A stretch of DNA of 8,969 nt from an uncultured Gammaproteobacteria bacterium (GCA_913058195.1 CAJXPP010000073.1:1-8969), one strand, 5' to 3'; positions 1 to 7,476 are shown, counted from the stretch's first letter. The notes: generated by a model not told the origin, from the letters alone. Made by a program: numbers and translations.

Positions 1-104
1 GAATATACTCTCAACTTCTCACGAATTAATCAATGTCTGCTTTGGGTCGGATGCTGCCGTTTAATTCAAACCCACACTACCATGCCAGCTCCTTGTGTAA
101 GACG
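1..104. other. Left-edge noncoding stretch
   Basis: This stretch lies downstream of the copper-storage gene at the contig edge. I see no gene with a convincing start or family signature. On the minus strand there is an AAGGAG followed by ATG, but it opens only a five-codon frame. No clear GC-rich hairpin with a U-tract is present to end the csp transcript. Bases 32-50 resemble the arm of a dispersed intergenic repeat, but no second copy lies in the window. Confidence 0.4.
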
Positions 105-581
105 TTAAGCTGCAAGGTATTCAGTACAAAAGTCAATACAGTCACGGCATGCTTCACCACAGTCTTTACATTGAATGTGCTTTTCGTGTTTTATACATTC
201 TTCTTCACATGTTTCACAGACTTTTATTGCAACTTCAAGAAAAGAATTTAAATGAGTCGAGTTATTGGCTGTGAATTTCAGTACCGCTGTGCTGGCTGCA
301 ATCAACTCTTGAACGGAAATTGAGCAATCGGCTAATGTGGTATCACCCATTTGAAACATATGCATGCAATGTTGATTACAAATTTCACCCATCTTGATAC
401 ATTCTAGAAAAGTGTCGATCAACTCTTCTAGTTTGATATCAATCGGGATCTGGTGATTCATCTTGCTATGATCTACAGTGACTGCATTCGCATTCAATGA
501 TAGACCGCTACCTAGCGCTGCTGAAGCCATACCCAAGCCTTTTAATAAATTTCTACGTGATTCGTTGATTGTTTTTTCCAC
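105..581 (-). CDS. csp1: Tat-exported four-helix-bundle copper storage protein (Csp1-like)
   Basis: The 158-residue product starts with a Tat signal: the twin-arginine stretch SRRNLLKG (residues 8-15), a hydrophobic segment, and a likely cut after ANA at residue 33. The mature part of about 125 residues has 12 cysteines (61, 68, 72, 86, 122, 125, 129, 138, 141, 145, 148, 152), several in C-x3-C pairs one helix turn apart, with His and Met around them. This fits the DUF326/Csp family, whose Csp1 from Methylosinus is a tetramer of four-helix bundles that stores many Cu(I) ions inside the bundle on Cys thiolates. The expected site is the periplasm, after folding in the cytoplasm. The start is GTG, chosen because AGAGGAAAG lies just upstream at good spacing. 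A TATAAA hexamer (614-609) could be a -10, but I saw no clear -35 and no CueR-type palindrome. The family call is firm; the exact copper role is inferred. Confidence 0.88.
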   Translation of the reverse strand: MEKTINESRRNLLKGLGMASAALGSGLSLNANAVTVDHSKMNHQIPIDIKLEELIDTFLECIKMGEICNQHCMHMFQMGDTTLADCSISVQELIAASTAVLKFTANNSTHLNSFLEVAIKVCETCEEECIKHEKHIQCKDCGEACRDCIDFCTEYLAA

Positions 582-845
582 AGTACTTTCCTCTTGGTAT
601 GTTTATTGTTTATAGCGTCTATTACAAATAGTTCAGTGTATAAGAATATACAGTCCGATGCCCTTCATTTTAGATCAATACTTATATCAAGGTGTCAGCC
701 AAGTAGAACTTTGTGGTCATGTCATTTAATTACTTGTTTGTGCTAAATAATCTAGATACTTGTTTTTAACCAACGGTTGTCAGCTGAGATCTAGCTCAAA
801 TAGCTAGAAGTATTAAATCAAGCCTGAACTACTGCAAATAACCCG
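582..845. other. Intergenic spacer between rep and csp
   Basis: These 264 bases separate the rep stop from the csp start, both on the minus strand. No open frame with a ribosome site was found. It should hold the csp promoter and the end of the rep transcript. A 7-bp stem (790-796 with 802-808) is the only obvious hairpin and has no U-tract. ATCAA occurs twice (674-678 and 686-690) as a direct repeat, not as the inverted pair needed for an FNR site. Confidence 0.4.
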
Positions 846-2858
846 TTATTTAAGCATCGCCCGAATGTTCGACATATGTGCATTTTTACGTTCTTTGCGT
901 TCTTCTGGATCAGCCTGAGTCTTCTCGCTAGTCCAGATTAAATCTTCACCTGGTAATTCACGTAAGAACCGGCTCTCTTCACAGTCTAATTTTTCACCAT
1001 ATCGCTTACGCGTATTGGCTAATGTGAAAACGAGACTGCGCTGTGCTCTCGTTATGCCAACATATGCAAGTCGTCGCTCTTCTTCAATTCCATCTTCTTC
1101 TATACTAGTTCGATGAGGCAGTATTTCCTCTTCCATTCCGATGATAAATACATGAGGGAACTCAAGACCTTTAGCCGCATGAAGCGTCATAAGGTGGACT
1201 GCATCATCTTGATTTTCATCTTCTTGTCGTTCAAGGATATCCATTAACTGTAACCGTGAAGCAATATCACCGATACTTTTTTCTTCGGTATCTTGATCAA
1301 TAATTCGACCAATCCATGCGACTAATTCTTCGACATTTTCCATACGTCTATTGGCTTGATCTGGATCGCCAGTCACTTCTTCTAACCAAGCACGGTAATC
1401 AACTTCCTCGATCATGTCTTTGATAGCTTCCAGTAGATTACCTCGTTTGGCGCGATCGGCAATATCCACCAGCCATTTACTAAAATAATCTAAGTGGCCC
1501 ATTGCCTTTGGTGTAATTTTATCTGCTAAGCCCATCTCAAAACAGGCACCAAACATGCTTGTTTTACGTTCTGCGGCATAATTACCTAATTCTTGTAGAG
1601 TAGTCGCACCAATGCCCCGTCGAGGCGTATTAATAACCCGTAGAAATGCATTATCATCATCTTGATTTGCCAATAAACGTAAATATGCCATGATGTCTTT
1701 CACTTCCACCCGAGCAAAGAATGACGTGCCCCCAGTTAAGAAGTACGGCACATTATGTTCACGTAAAATTCGCTCTATCGGCCGAGATTGATGATTACTA
1801 CGATACAAGATCGCATAATCTTTAAAATCAGCTTGATGTTTCAGCTTATGATAAAGCAGCTCAGAAACAACTTTTTCTGACTCATGATCATCATCACGAC
1901 AGCCAATCACACGAATAGGATCTCCCTCGCCCTTTGCACTCCACAGTTTTTTCTCAAAAATATGGGGGTTATTGGCAATTAAGGCATTAGCAACTCGTAA
2001 AATTCGTCCCATAGAACGATAATTTTGCTCAAGCTTTATTAGTTTTAATCGAGGAAAGTCTTGTTGTAATTGCACCAAATTTTCAGGCCGGGCCCCACGC
2101 CATGAATATACTGACTGGTCATCGTCGCCTACTACGGTTAAACCTTCGCGAATACCGACTAATTGTTTCACCAGTTCATACTGACAACCATTGGTATCTT
2201 GGTATTCATCGACTAATAAATAATGAATTCGAGCCTGCCATTTTTTTAAAACATCAGGAAATTCACGAAATAACAAAACGGGCTTTAAAATTAAGTCATC
2301 AAAATCGACTGCATTATAGGCTTGCAAAGCAGCAACGTAACGCTGATAAACATTAGCAGCAGCGACTTGTTCTCCATCTTCAGCAATGCGCATAGCTTCT
2401 GCAGGCATGACCATTTGGTTTTTCCACTCAGATATCTGCCACTGGCACTGCTCGGCATGTTCACTATCTGCAGCAAAATCTCGGCCCATCAAATCACGTA
2501 ATACAGCCAAGCTGTCTTGAGCATCAAAAATTGAAAAGCCTGAGCGATAACCAAGGTGAGCAAATTCTTTTCGAAGAATATTTAGACCAAGATTATGAAA
2601 TGTTGAAACCATTAGGCCTCGTGCAGAAGAATTCCGCGATGCCATCATCTCGGCCACACGTTTTTTCATTTCACGTGCTGCTTTATTAGTAAATGTCACC
2701 GCGGCAATATTTCGTGCAGCAATGCCACACTCTTCTATTAAATAAGCGATCTTGCGAGTAATAACGCGTGTTTTACCACTGCCAGCACCCGCTAAAACAA
2801 GTAATGGTCCATCAATATGCCGCGCAGCTTCCCTCTGCTGCGGATTTAAATCACGCAC
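846..2858 (-). CDS. rep: ATP-dependent DNA helicase Rep (superfamily 1, UvrD/Rep type)
   Basis: This is a 3'-to-5' SF1A helicase that clears proteins ahead of the replication fork and helps restart stalled forks. At 670 residues it has the normal Rep length. In order: the Q motif (NPQQREA, about 5-11), Walker A GAGSGKT (24-30), motif Ia TFTNKAA (55-61), Walker B/motif II DEYQD (217-221), motif III GDDDQSVYSWRGA (244-256), motif IV QNYRS (278-282), and near the C-terminus LMTLHAAKGLEF (motif V) and RLAYVGITRAQ (motif VI). All catalytic motifs look intact. The start is GTG and corresponds to the N-terminus of E. coli Rep (MRLNPGQQ). It begins 3 bases after the comM stop, with AAGGA 11 bases upstream inside the end of comM, so translation is probably coupled. 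UvrD and PcrA are close relatives; the short C-terminus and N-terminal match favour Rep. Confidence 0.93.
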   Translation of the reverse strand: MRDLNPQQREAARHIDGPLLVLAGAGSGKTRVITRKIAYLIEECGIAARNIAAVTFTNKAAREMKKRVAEMMASRNSSARGLMVSTFHNLGLNILRKEFAHLGYRSGFSIFDAQDSLAVLRDLMGRDFAADSEHAEQCQWQISEWKNQMVMPAEAMRIAEDGEQVAAANVYQRYVAALQAYNAVDFDDLILKPVLLFREFPDVLKKWQARIHYLLVDEYQDTNGCQYELVKQLVGIREGLTVVGDDDQSVYSWRGARPENLVQLQQDFPRLKLIKLEQNYRSMGRILRVANALIANNPHIFEKKLWSAKGEGDPIRVIGCRDDDHESEKVVSELLYHKLKHQADFKDYAILYRSNHQSRPIERILREHNVPYFLTGGTSFFARVEVKDIMAYLRLLANQDDDNAFLRVINTPRRGIGATTLQELGNYAAERKTSMFGACFEMGLADKITPKAMGHLDYFSKWLVDIADRAKRGNLLEAIKDMIEEVDYRAWLEEVTGDPDQANRRMENVEELVAWIGRIIDQDTEEKSIGDIASRLQLMDILERQEDENQDDAVHLMTLHAAKGLEFPHVFIIGMEEEILPHRTSIEEDGIEEERRLAYVGITRAQRSLVFTLANTRKRYGEKLDCEESRFLRELPGEDLIWTSEKTQADPEERKERKNAHMSNIRAMLK

Positions 2859-2861
2859 TAA

Positions 2862-4367
2862 TTAACAATTCCTTGTATCCAATCGACGATAGCCAATGGC
2901 TTCGCTGAGATGAGCAGTTTCGATGTTTTCTGAGTTAGCAAGATCTGCAATCGTCCGGGCAACTTTCAAGATGCGATGATAGGCCCGAGCTGATAAGCCT
3001 AGTCGGCTAATGGCTTGTTCTACTAATTGATAATTACTTTCTGACAACTGACAGTATTCCTCTAACTCTTTATTATTTAGCAAATAATTTGCTTTCCCTG
3101 CACGCTTTATTTGTATTTCTCTTGCCTGCACCACACGCCTTTGTACTGCGGCACTGCTCTCTTCTTGCTGACCATTTTCCATAGGGCGTAACACCGATTT
3201 AGCAACAGGCGGCACTTCAACCAACATATCGATTCTATCCATTAACGGGCCCGATACTTTTGCACGATATCGTTGCACTTGCTGCTCTGTGCAATGGCAT
3301 CGAGTTTCTCCTAGATATCCACACGGACATGGGTTCATAGCTGCTACAAGTTGGAATCGAGCGGGAAACTCTGACTGAAATGCAGCTCTTGAAATAGTGA
3401 TCTTGCCAGATTCTATTGGTTCGCGCAGAACTTCTAATACTTTTCTATCAAATTCAGGTAGTTCATCTAAAAATAGAATTCCATTATGCGCAAGTGAGAT
3501 TTCCCCCGGTCGTGGCGGGCTGCCTCCTCCCACCATAGCAACTGCAGAAGCGGTGTGATGTGGCGAGCGAAATGCTCGCTGTTGCCAAAGTGTACTATCA
3601 AACCCAGTGCGCGAGATTGATTGTATCGCTGCGCTTTCAACAGCTTCATTCTCAAGCATATCAGGCATAATGCTGGGTAAGCGACTTGCTAGCATAGTCT
3701 TACCGGTTCCAGGTGGACCACTGAGCAATAAGGAATGACTTCCGGCAGCAGCGATTTCTAATGCTCGCCTAGCATTAGCTTGTCCTTTTACATCAGAAAG
3801 ATCAGGGTAGTTAATGACTGCATTCGTTTTACTATATTGATTAAATGCTAACGCTTGCTGCCCTGATAAATAGGCACATACATCTAATAAATGATTTGCC
3901 GACCGGCTCTTCGCATCAGCGATCAGTTCGGCTTCGTGACGATTAACTTCGGGTAGCACAAGTTCTCGACCTGACTTTGACACAGAAATAAGTGTCGGTA
4001 GCACACCTTTTACTGATCGTAACTCACCTGCTAAGCCAAGTTCACCAATGAATTCTTTATCCTGTAATGCAGCAAGTGGAATTTGTTCTGATGCCGCTAA
4101 AATACCGAGTGCAATCGGTAAATCAAAACGCCCACCTTCTTTCGGTAAATCTGCAGGCGCTAAATTAATTGTAACCCTTTGTTGAGGGAAATTAAATTGG
4201 GAGTTAATGAGTGCTGAACGAACACGGTCTTTACTTTCTCTAACCGCCATCTCAGCCAAGCCTACAATCGAAAGACTGGGTAAACCATTAGAAATATGCA
4301 CCTCTATGGTTACCTCTGGTGCATCAATACCTGTCAGTGCTCGGCTAAAAACGGTTGCTATTGTCAT
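2862..4367 (-). CDS. comM: ComM/YifB family AAA+ ATPase (Mg-chelatase-like)
   Basis: ComM is a hexameric helicase that promotes branch migration when incoming single-stranded DNA is integrated during natural transformation; YifB is the E. coli name. The N-terminal domain (about 1-180 of the longest frame) is the ChlI/Lon-protease-like fold with the family stretch VHISNGLPSLSIVGL and NLAPADLPKEGGRFDLP. Then come Walker A GPPGTGKT (220-227), Walker B ILFLDEL (300-306), a four-cysteine cluster in NPCPCGYLG..CHC (Cys 350, 352, 360, 362) and the C-terminal Mg-chelatase domain. Length is normal for the family. The frame is open to 4376, but that ATG overlaps the AAGGA ribosome site (4380-4376). The fourth-codon ATG at 4367 sits 8 bases from that site and gives MTIATVFSRA, like E. 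coli MSLSIVHTRA; 4370 is also possible. It lies 126 bases after the GGDEF gene and 3 bases before rep. Presence does not prove competence, since non-competent bacteria also carry it. Confidence 0.92.
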   Translation of the reverse strand: MTIATVFSRALTGIDAPEVTIEVHISNGLPSLSIVGLAEMAVRESKDRVRSALINSQFNFPQQRVTINLAPADLPKEGGRFDLPIALGILAASEQIPLAALQDKEFIGELGLAGELRSVKGVLPTLISVSKSGRELVLPEVNRHEAELIADAKSRSANHLLDVCAYLSGQQALAFNQYSKTNAVINYPDLSDVKGQANARRALEIAAAGSHSLLLSGPPGTGKTMLASRLPSIMPDMLENEAVESAAIQSISRTGFDSTLWQQRAFRSPHHTASAVAMVGGGSPPRPGEISLAHNGILFLDELPEFDRKVLEVLREPIESGKITISRAAFQSEFPARFQLVAAMNPCPCGYLGETRCHCTEQQVQRYRAKVSGPLMDRIDMLVEVPPVAKSVLRPMENGQQEESSAAVQRRVVQAREIQIKRAGKANYLLNNKELEEYCQLSESNYQLVEQAISRLGLSARAYHRILKVARTIADLANSENIETAHLSEAIGYRRLDTRNC

Positions 4368-4493
4368 CATCACCATCCTTGGTTATTTTTTTAGGTTGAG
4401 TTTACCAGCCCCTTTAAACTATTACTGTGTATTAACCCAATGAAAATATTTATACTTTTTCTTCTTTAGCTTAGATAATGATACGTTTACAAA

Positions 4494-5645
4494 TTAATTT
4501 TTGGCGTAGACCGTCATATTTCGTCCTTTTTCTTTTGCCTCAAAAAGTGCTTTATCGGCACGAGATATCAGTGACTCTTGAGAATCACTTTGTCTAAATA
4601 ATGTACTACCAATACTGACGGTGACCTTACCCGCAGTATCATAATGTTCATCTTCAATTTTTTTTCGTAGCTTTCCGCAAAAATTAATCAGGTTTTGTTC
4701 ATCGACCTCAAGCGCAATTACAATAAACTCCTCTCCACCCCATCTTATAAGCGTGTCATTTTCACGTACTAATTTTGACAATACATGGGTAATATTTTGC
4801 AATATTTTATCACCTGCATCATGCCCAAATCTATCATTAATAATCTTAAAATTATCTATATCTATCACTAACAGGCCGAAGGTTTTATCATATCGAAAAC
4901 CACGCGCAATCTCTTTAGAAAGAACATTATCTAGCTGAGTACCATTATAGAGTCCTGTCAAAGGATCGGTAATTGCCAAACGATGCAGTTCTTGCTGGCT
5001 CATAAATACGGCTTTTCTCGATCCATCAAATATTAAGGCACCAAGCAAGCCGAAAGAGAAACTACATATTATCCAAAAAACATGCATGGGATATGTGCCA
5101 GCCTGACTCATTAAATAGAAGGCTGAAACAAGCAGTATGACAGAACAGACCGTAGCACTAATTAAAGCATAGCTAAAGTTCATACCTGAAACGATAAATA
5201 GCCAAAAAACACACAGGTAGCCTTCCGGAAGAATCGGTACATAATTGCTAAGCTTACTAGCAAGATAAGCGTTGCATGACACCGCTATAATTGGCGATGC
5301 GGCAAGCGCAAGCATCACATATTTGTAAAACCTCTTTTTATATGCAAGAAAACTAATAGTGAGCATCATGGGGACAATAATTAGCAGGTGAACCCTCTGC
5401 ATCAATGTTTGAACCTGTTCAGGTGCCCAAGATGATTTGTCAATAAATGTAAAAATAACGTATAGAAGTGCGGTTAAAAAGCTTATTGCAGAAATCTGAA
5501 GTTGCCGTGAAGGCTTATCCCACTCATGATAGAGTGCATTTAATTCATTATTTGGAAATTTTAGTGGCAACTTAAAGGGGAGAATATATTGAAGTATTTT
5601 TTGCATAGTTTCGTTTATATTCCGAGTTAAAATATTCTTCAGCAC
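4494..5645 (-). CDS. Membrane-bound diguanylate cyclase (GGDEF domain)
   Basis: This protein makes cyclic di-GMP from two GTP. The 383-residue product has a cytoplasmic N-terminus, then about five or six hydrophobic segments (roughly 51-69, 86-103, 109-129, 143-178 likely two, and 187-206), then a GGDEF domain from about 218. Catalytic signs are intact: DPLTGLYN (227-234), the metal aspartate in VIDIDNFK (Asp 262), FGHDAGD (273-279) and GGEEF (303-307). An RxxD inhibitory site (REND, 294-297) lies exactly five residues before GGEEF, so product feedback inhibition is likely. No EAL, HD-GYP or known sensor domain is present; the membrane part may be an unclassified sensor. The start is uncertain: GTG 5645 and an in-frame ATG at 5606 both lack a good ribosome site. 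It lies 36 bases after ppnP in the same direction. The fold is certain; the signal sensed is unknown. Confidence 0.9.
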   Translation of the reverse strand: MLKNILTRNINETMQKILQYILPFKLPLKFPNNELNALYHEWDKPSRQLQISAISFLTALLYVIFTFIDKSSWAPEQVQTLMQRVHLLIIVPMMLTISFLAYKKRFYKYVMLALAASPIIAVSCNAYLASKLSNYVPILPEGYLCVFWLFIVSGMNFSYALISATVCSVILLVSAFYLMSQAGTYPMHVFWIICSFSFGLLGALIFDGSRKAVFMSQQELHRLAITDPLTGLYNGTQLDNVLSKEIARGFRYDKTFGLLVIDIDNFKIINDRFGHDAGDKILQNITHVLSKLVRENDTLIRWGGEEFIVIALEVDEQNLINFCGKLRKKIEDEHYDTAGKVTVSIGSTLFRQSDSQESLISRADKALFEAKEKGRNMTVYAKN

Positions 5646-5681
5646 ATTTCATATGGAGCTAAGTGAGGTTTCTACCTATCG

Positions 5682-5996
5682 TTAATCGATATATGAGCAA
5701 CAATAGTCCGTAAGTTCTATCGCTTTCACATCAAAAGAAGAGTCAGCTGGCACATTAAATGATTCGCCACTTTTCACTGTTAACCATTCATCTTTTCCAG
5801 CAAGTTTATATGTTAAATGTCCCGCTAAAATCTCCATTAATTCTGCTTTGACGGTACCGAAGGTATATTCACTAGGCATCATAATACCTAAGGTTTTTGT
5901 ACTACCATCTGCAAATGTGACTGTTCGGCTAGTGACATTACCATCGAAATATACATTCGCTTCGCAAGTAATGGTGACATTATTAAATTCTGACAT
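5682..5996 (-). CDS. ppnP: Pyrimidine/purine nucleoside phosphorylase PpnP
   Basis: PpnP (formerly YaiE, DUF1255) splits several purine and pyrimidine nucleosides with phosphate to give the base and ribose 1-phosphate, in the cytoplasm. The 104-residue product is a small single-domain cupin-like protein of usual family length. It has recognisable family stretches: VYFDGNVTSRTV near the start, LGIMMPSEYTFGT in the middle (E. coli: VGVMVEGEYTFST), the GESFNVPADSSFDVKA segment (E. coli: GSVFNVPGHSEFHLQV) and the terminal YCCSYI (E. coli: YLCRYL). The ATG at 5996 follows the ubiK stop by 9 bases with AAGAG upstream, so the two genes share a transcript. No functional link between nucleoside breakdown and ubiquinone assembly is known to me; pairing may be chance. 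Confidence 0.9.
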   Translation of the reverse strand: MSEFNNVTITCEANVYFDGNVTSRTVTFADGSTKTLGIMMPSEYTFGTVKAELMEILAGHLTYKLAGKDEWLTVKSGESFNVPADSSFDVKAIELTDYCCSYID

Positions 5997-6005
5997 AGTG
6001 TTCTC

Positions 6006-6248
6006 TTATTTTTTTGATTCTAATTCATTTACACGTTGTTCTAAGGCTTCTAATTTTTCACGAGTACGATGTAAAACTTGAGTTTGAACATCAAACTCTT
6101 CACGTGTAATCAAATCTAACTTGGCAAATGTAGCACTTAAAGCAGCACGAATATTCTTTTCTACATCATCTTGCATAGCTGTCAGGCCGGAAGGTAAGGC
6201 ATTTGTAATACCTTGCACAATACTGTCAATTTTACTTGGATCTAACAT
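6006..6248 (-). CDS. ubiK: Ubiquinone biosynthesis accessory factor UbiK (BMFP domain)
   Basis: UbiK (YqiC) is a small accessory factor of aerobic ubiquinone synthesis; it works with UbiJ in the soluble Ubi complex and can associate with membranes. The 80-residue product has the family layout: an amphipathic N-terminal part (DPSKIDSIVQGITNALP), a middle helix (about 27-48), the conserved turn LITREEFDVQTQVL (47-60), and a C-terminal coiled coil with heptad Leu/Val spacing (about 62-78) ending in ELESKK. The ATG is preceded by TTAGGTAGG at suitable spacing. A strong extended -10 lies about 35 bases upstream, making this the first gene of the minus-strand operon. In many gammaproteobacteria ubiK is found close to comM; here ppnP and a GGDEF gene lie between them. 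Confidence 0.93.
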   Translation of the reverse strand: MLDPSKIDSIVQGITNALPSGLTAMQDDVEKNIRAALSATFAKLDLITREEFDVQTQVLHRTREKLEALEQRVNELESKK

Positions 6249-6282
6249 CGATACCTACCTAAGTTTTATTTGTAAATTGTAG

Positions 6283-6291
6283 ATTATATCA
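6283..6291 (-). promoter_or_regulatory. Extended -10 promoter of ubiK operon
   Basis: The minus strand reads TGATATAAT, a full extended -10 (TG-N-TATAAT). It predicts a start of transcription near 6276 and a leader of about 28 bases before the ubiK ATG. A TTGAAG (6314-6309) could be a -35, but its spacing of 20 is long; extended -10 promoters need little from the -35. Confidence 0.55.
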
Positions 6292-6451
6292 ACCTTACTG
6301 AGTCATATCTTCAAAACTACATTTCGTCATGTGCTTATCGTGTCATCATTATGAATAAATAATTTTTCAAAAACCGTTATAAACGCTTGTTTTGTCGCTC
6401 TATCATAGCGTAAATACCTACTACTCTTGACTAGATTAAATAGTGGTAAAT

Positions 6452-6460
6452 TGGTATAGT
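6452..6460 (+). promoter_or_regulatory. Possible extended -10 promoter of first small ORF
   Basis: The plus strand reads TGGTATAGT, an extended -10 with one mismatch in the hexamer. Transcription would start near 6467, about 36 bases before the small ORF at 6503. TTGACT (6427-6432) looks like a -35 but is 22 bases away, too far for normal spacing. Confidence 0.35.
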
Positions 6461-6502
6461 TTATCTACTGAATCAATCATTCCTTTGTTAATGAGAAATT
6501 AA

Positions 6503-6607
6503 ATGCAAAAAATAGACGACTTTGTTATTGGATATTTTCCACACATGATTTTATCATTCTCCGCTTTTTGGATTGGGCTTATTGCCTACGGTTTATTAAA
6601 CCAATAA
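6503..6607 (+). CDS. 34-residue single-span membrane protein, paralogue of 7556-7660
   Basis: The frame encodes 34 residues: a polar, slightly acidic start (MQKIDDF), then one hydrophobic segment from about residue 8 to 32 that ends in WIGLIAYGLLNQ at the membrane edge. I call it real because a second ORF of the same length lies about 950 bases downstream on the same strand and aligns without gaps: 14 of 34 residues identical, most others conservative, strongest over W-x-G-L-x-A-Y-G-L-x-x-Q. Codons differ outside the shared GCCTACGGT. The ribosome site is weak (GAGA, 7 bases upstream). A promoter-like TGGTATAGT lies upstream and a 23-bp hairpin follows 19 bases after the stop. It does not look like CydX, KdpF or other tiny membrane proteins I know. 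Function unknown; a subunit or regulator of a membrane complex is a guess. Confidence 0.7.
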   Translation: MQKIDDFVIGYFPHMILSFSAFWIGLIAYGLLNQ

Positions 6608-6626
6608 GCTAAATATGAAGTACATC

Positions 6627-6675
6627 GTATAAACATTAAGAGCCGGCTATTGTAGCTGGCTCTTAATGTTTATAC
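6627..6675 (+). terminator. Long hairpin after first small ORF, probable terminator
   Basis: Arms 6627-6649 and 6653-6675 pair over 23 bp around the loop TTG, with one G-U pair (6645 with 6657) as plus-strand RNA. The inner part AAGAGCCGGCTA/TAGCTGGCTCTT is GC-rich and the 3' arm then turns U-rich (CTTAATGTTTAT), as in intrinsic terminators whose stem runs into the U-tract. It lies between the small ORF stop and the exported-protein gene, so it probably ends or dampens the small-ORF transcript. Confidence 0.65.
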
Positions 6676-6723
6676 TGTATCATTGATGCTCTAACTTATT
6701 AGTTAAGTGACCTAGAAAATAAT

Positions 6724-7392
6724 ATGAAAATACATTCAAATATAATTGTTTTCTTATTACTTACAGCTTTCTCACTGTTTAGTATTTCGGTCTATGCCGA
6801 AATTATCGATCATAAGAAATATACTACTGATACAGAAACAGGCCTCGAGTGGCTGGATGTCACAGAAACTATAGAACAGAGCTACAATGAAGTTGAAGCG
6901 CAACTTGAGCCTGGTGGTAAATATCAGGGCTACCGTTTTGCTACTGCCGAAGAATTTAATACTTTCATCGGCCATTATACAAAAACAATAATCAGTCAAA
7001 CACAGGTGAGACAAGTACTTCCTGTCAGTTCTAATATAGATCATCTTATGAACATTATCGGCTCCACACAACGCGTAGGAAAACGCGTTCGTAATGCAGC
7101 CGTTTCTAAATCAGATTACTCTGAAAAGCATTGGGCTAGGATGCTTGATTCAGTTGTAGGTATTACCACTACAGGCCAGAGTCATGATGGTTATACTTAT
7201 ATCGGCTATTCACTGCTTGCAAAATCACAAGATTTTGGCACCAAAATATGGCACTATTCAATTGCTAGTATGAACAAATATGTCGATAGAAATAAAGCAA
7301 ATCCAGAAGCTGGAAGCTTTCTTGTTAGAGATACATCAGGCATCCAATCGCTCATCGACCAAGAGCTGAAAACCTTAAATTCAAAGAATTAG
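6724..7392 (+). CDS. Exported protein of unknown function with a TGLEWLD domain
   Basis: The 222-residue product has a Sec signal peptide: MKIHSN, a hydrophobic run (7-22) and a likely cut after VYA at residue 25. The mature protein opens with DTETGLEWLDVTET (36-49), then SYNEVEAQLEPGGKYQGYRFAT (53-74) and ends its domain with GSFLVRDT (197-204). This layout, D-x-x-TGLEWLD ... SY..V...L..GG.Y.G.RFAT ... G.FLVR, is one I associate with exported proteins of aquatic proteobacteria that often carry a PEP-CTERM anchor, and loosely with DUF1566 proteins. Here no PEP-CTERM motif, membrane anchor or cysteine is present, so it should be soluble in the periplasm or secreted. The ribosome site is weak. 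It sits between two paralogous small membrane proteins on the same strand. A 6-bp AT-rich stem with TTATTA (7428-7451) follows but is a poor terminator. Function unknown. Confidence 0.75.
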   Translation: MKIHSNIIVFLLLTAFSLFSISVYAEIIDHKKYTTDTETGLEWLDVTETIEQSYNEVEAQLEPGGKYQGYRFATAEEFNTFIGHYTKTIISQTQVRQVLPVSSNIDHLMNIIGSTQRVGKRVRNAAVSKSDYSEKHWARMLDSVVGITTTGQSHDGYTYIGYSLLAKSQDFGTKIWHYSIASMNKYVDRNKANPEAGSFLVRDTSGIQSLIDQELKTLNSKN

Positions 7393-7476
7393 CTCAGTAC
7401 TACTCTCTAATACTTACTCCCACCCTTAATCATACTCTTATGATTTTATTACAAATAATAACCTTACATACTTTAC

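Noticed and set aside
33..251. Plus-strand open frame opposite the csp gene
   Set aside because: It mirrors the Cys-rich csp coding strand, has no ribosome site and no family resemblance, while the csp frame has a Tat signal and a clear family match.
674..690. Possible FNR box upstream of csp
   Set aside because: The two ATCAA halves are direct and not inverted repeats, and the spacing is wrong.
2102..2356. Plus-strand open frame inside rep
   Set aside because: It lies wholly within an intact helicase gene with all motifs, and its product resembles no family.
4207..4443. Plus-strand open frame over the comM start
   Set aside because: It is antisense to the conserved ComM N-terminus and lacks a ribosome site; I read it as a shadow frame.
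6427..6440. Possible FNR box (TTGACTAGATTAAA) before the first small ORF
   Set aside because: It matches only 7 of 10 defined positions and its right half-site is poor. Its place relative to the likely -10 does not fit a class II site either.
6491..6502. Three-codon upstream frame ATGAGAAATTAA ending directly before the small-ORF ATG
   Set aside because: Too short to judge; the stop touching the ATG is likely chance in AT-rich sequence and the ATG is not preceded by its own ribosome site.
6772..7071. Minus-strand open frame opposite the exported-protein gene
   Set aside because: The plus-strand gene has a signal peptide and a family-like domain; the antisense frame has neither.
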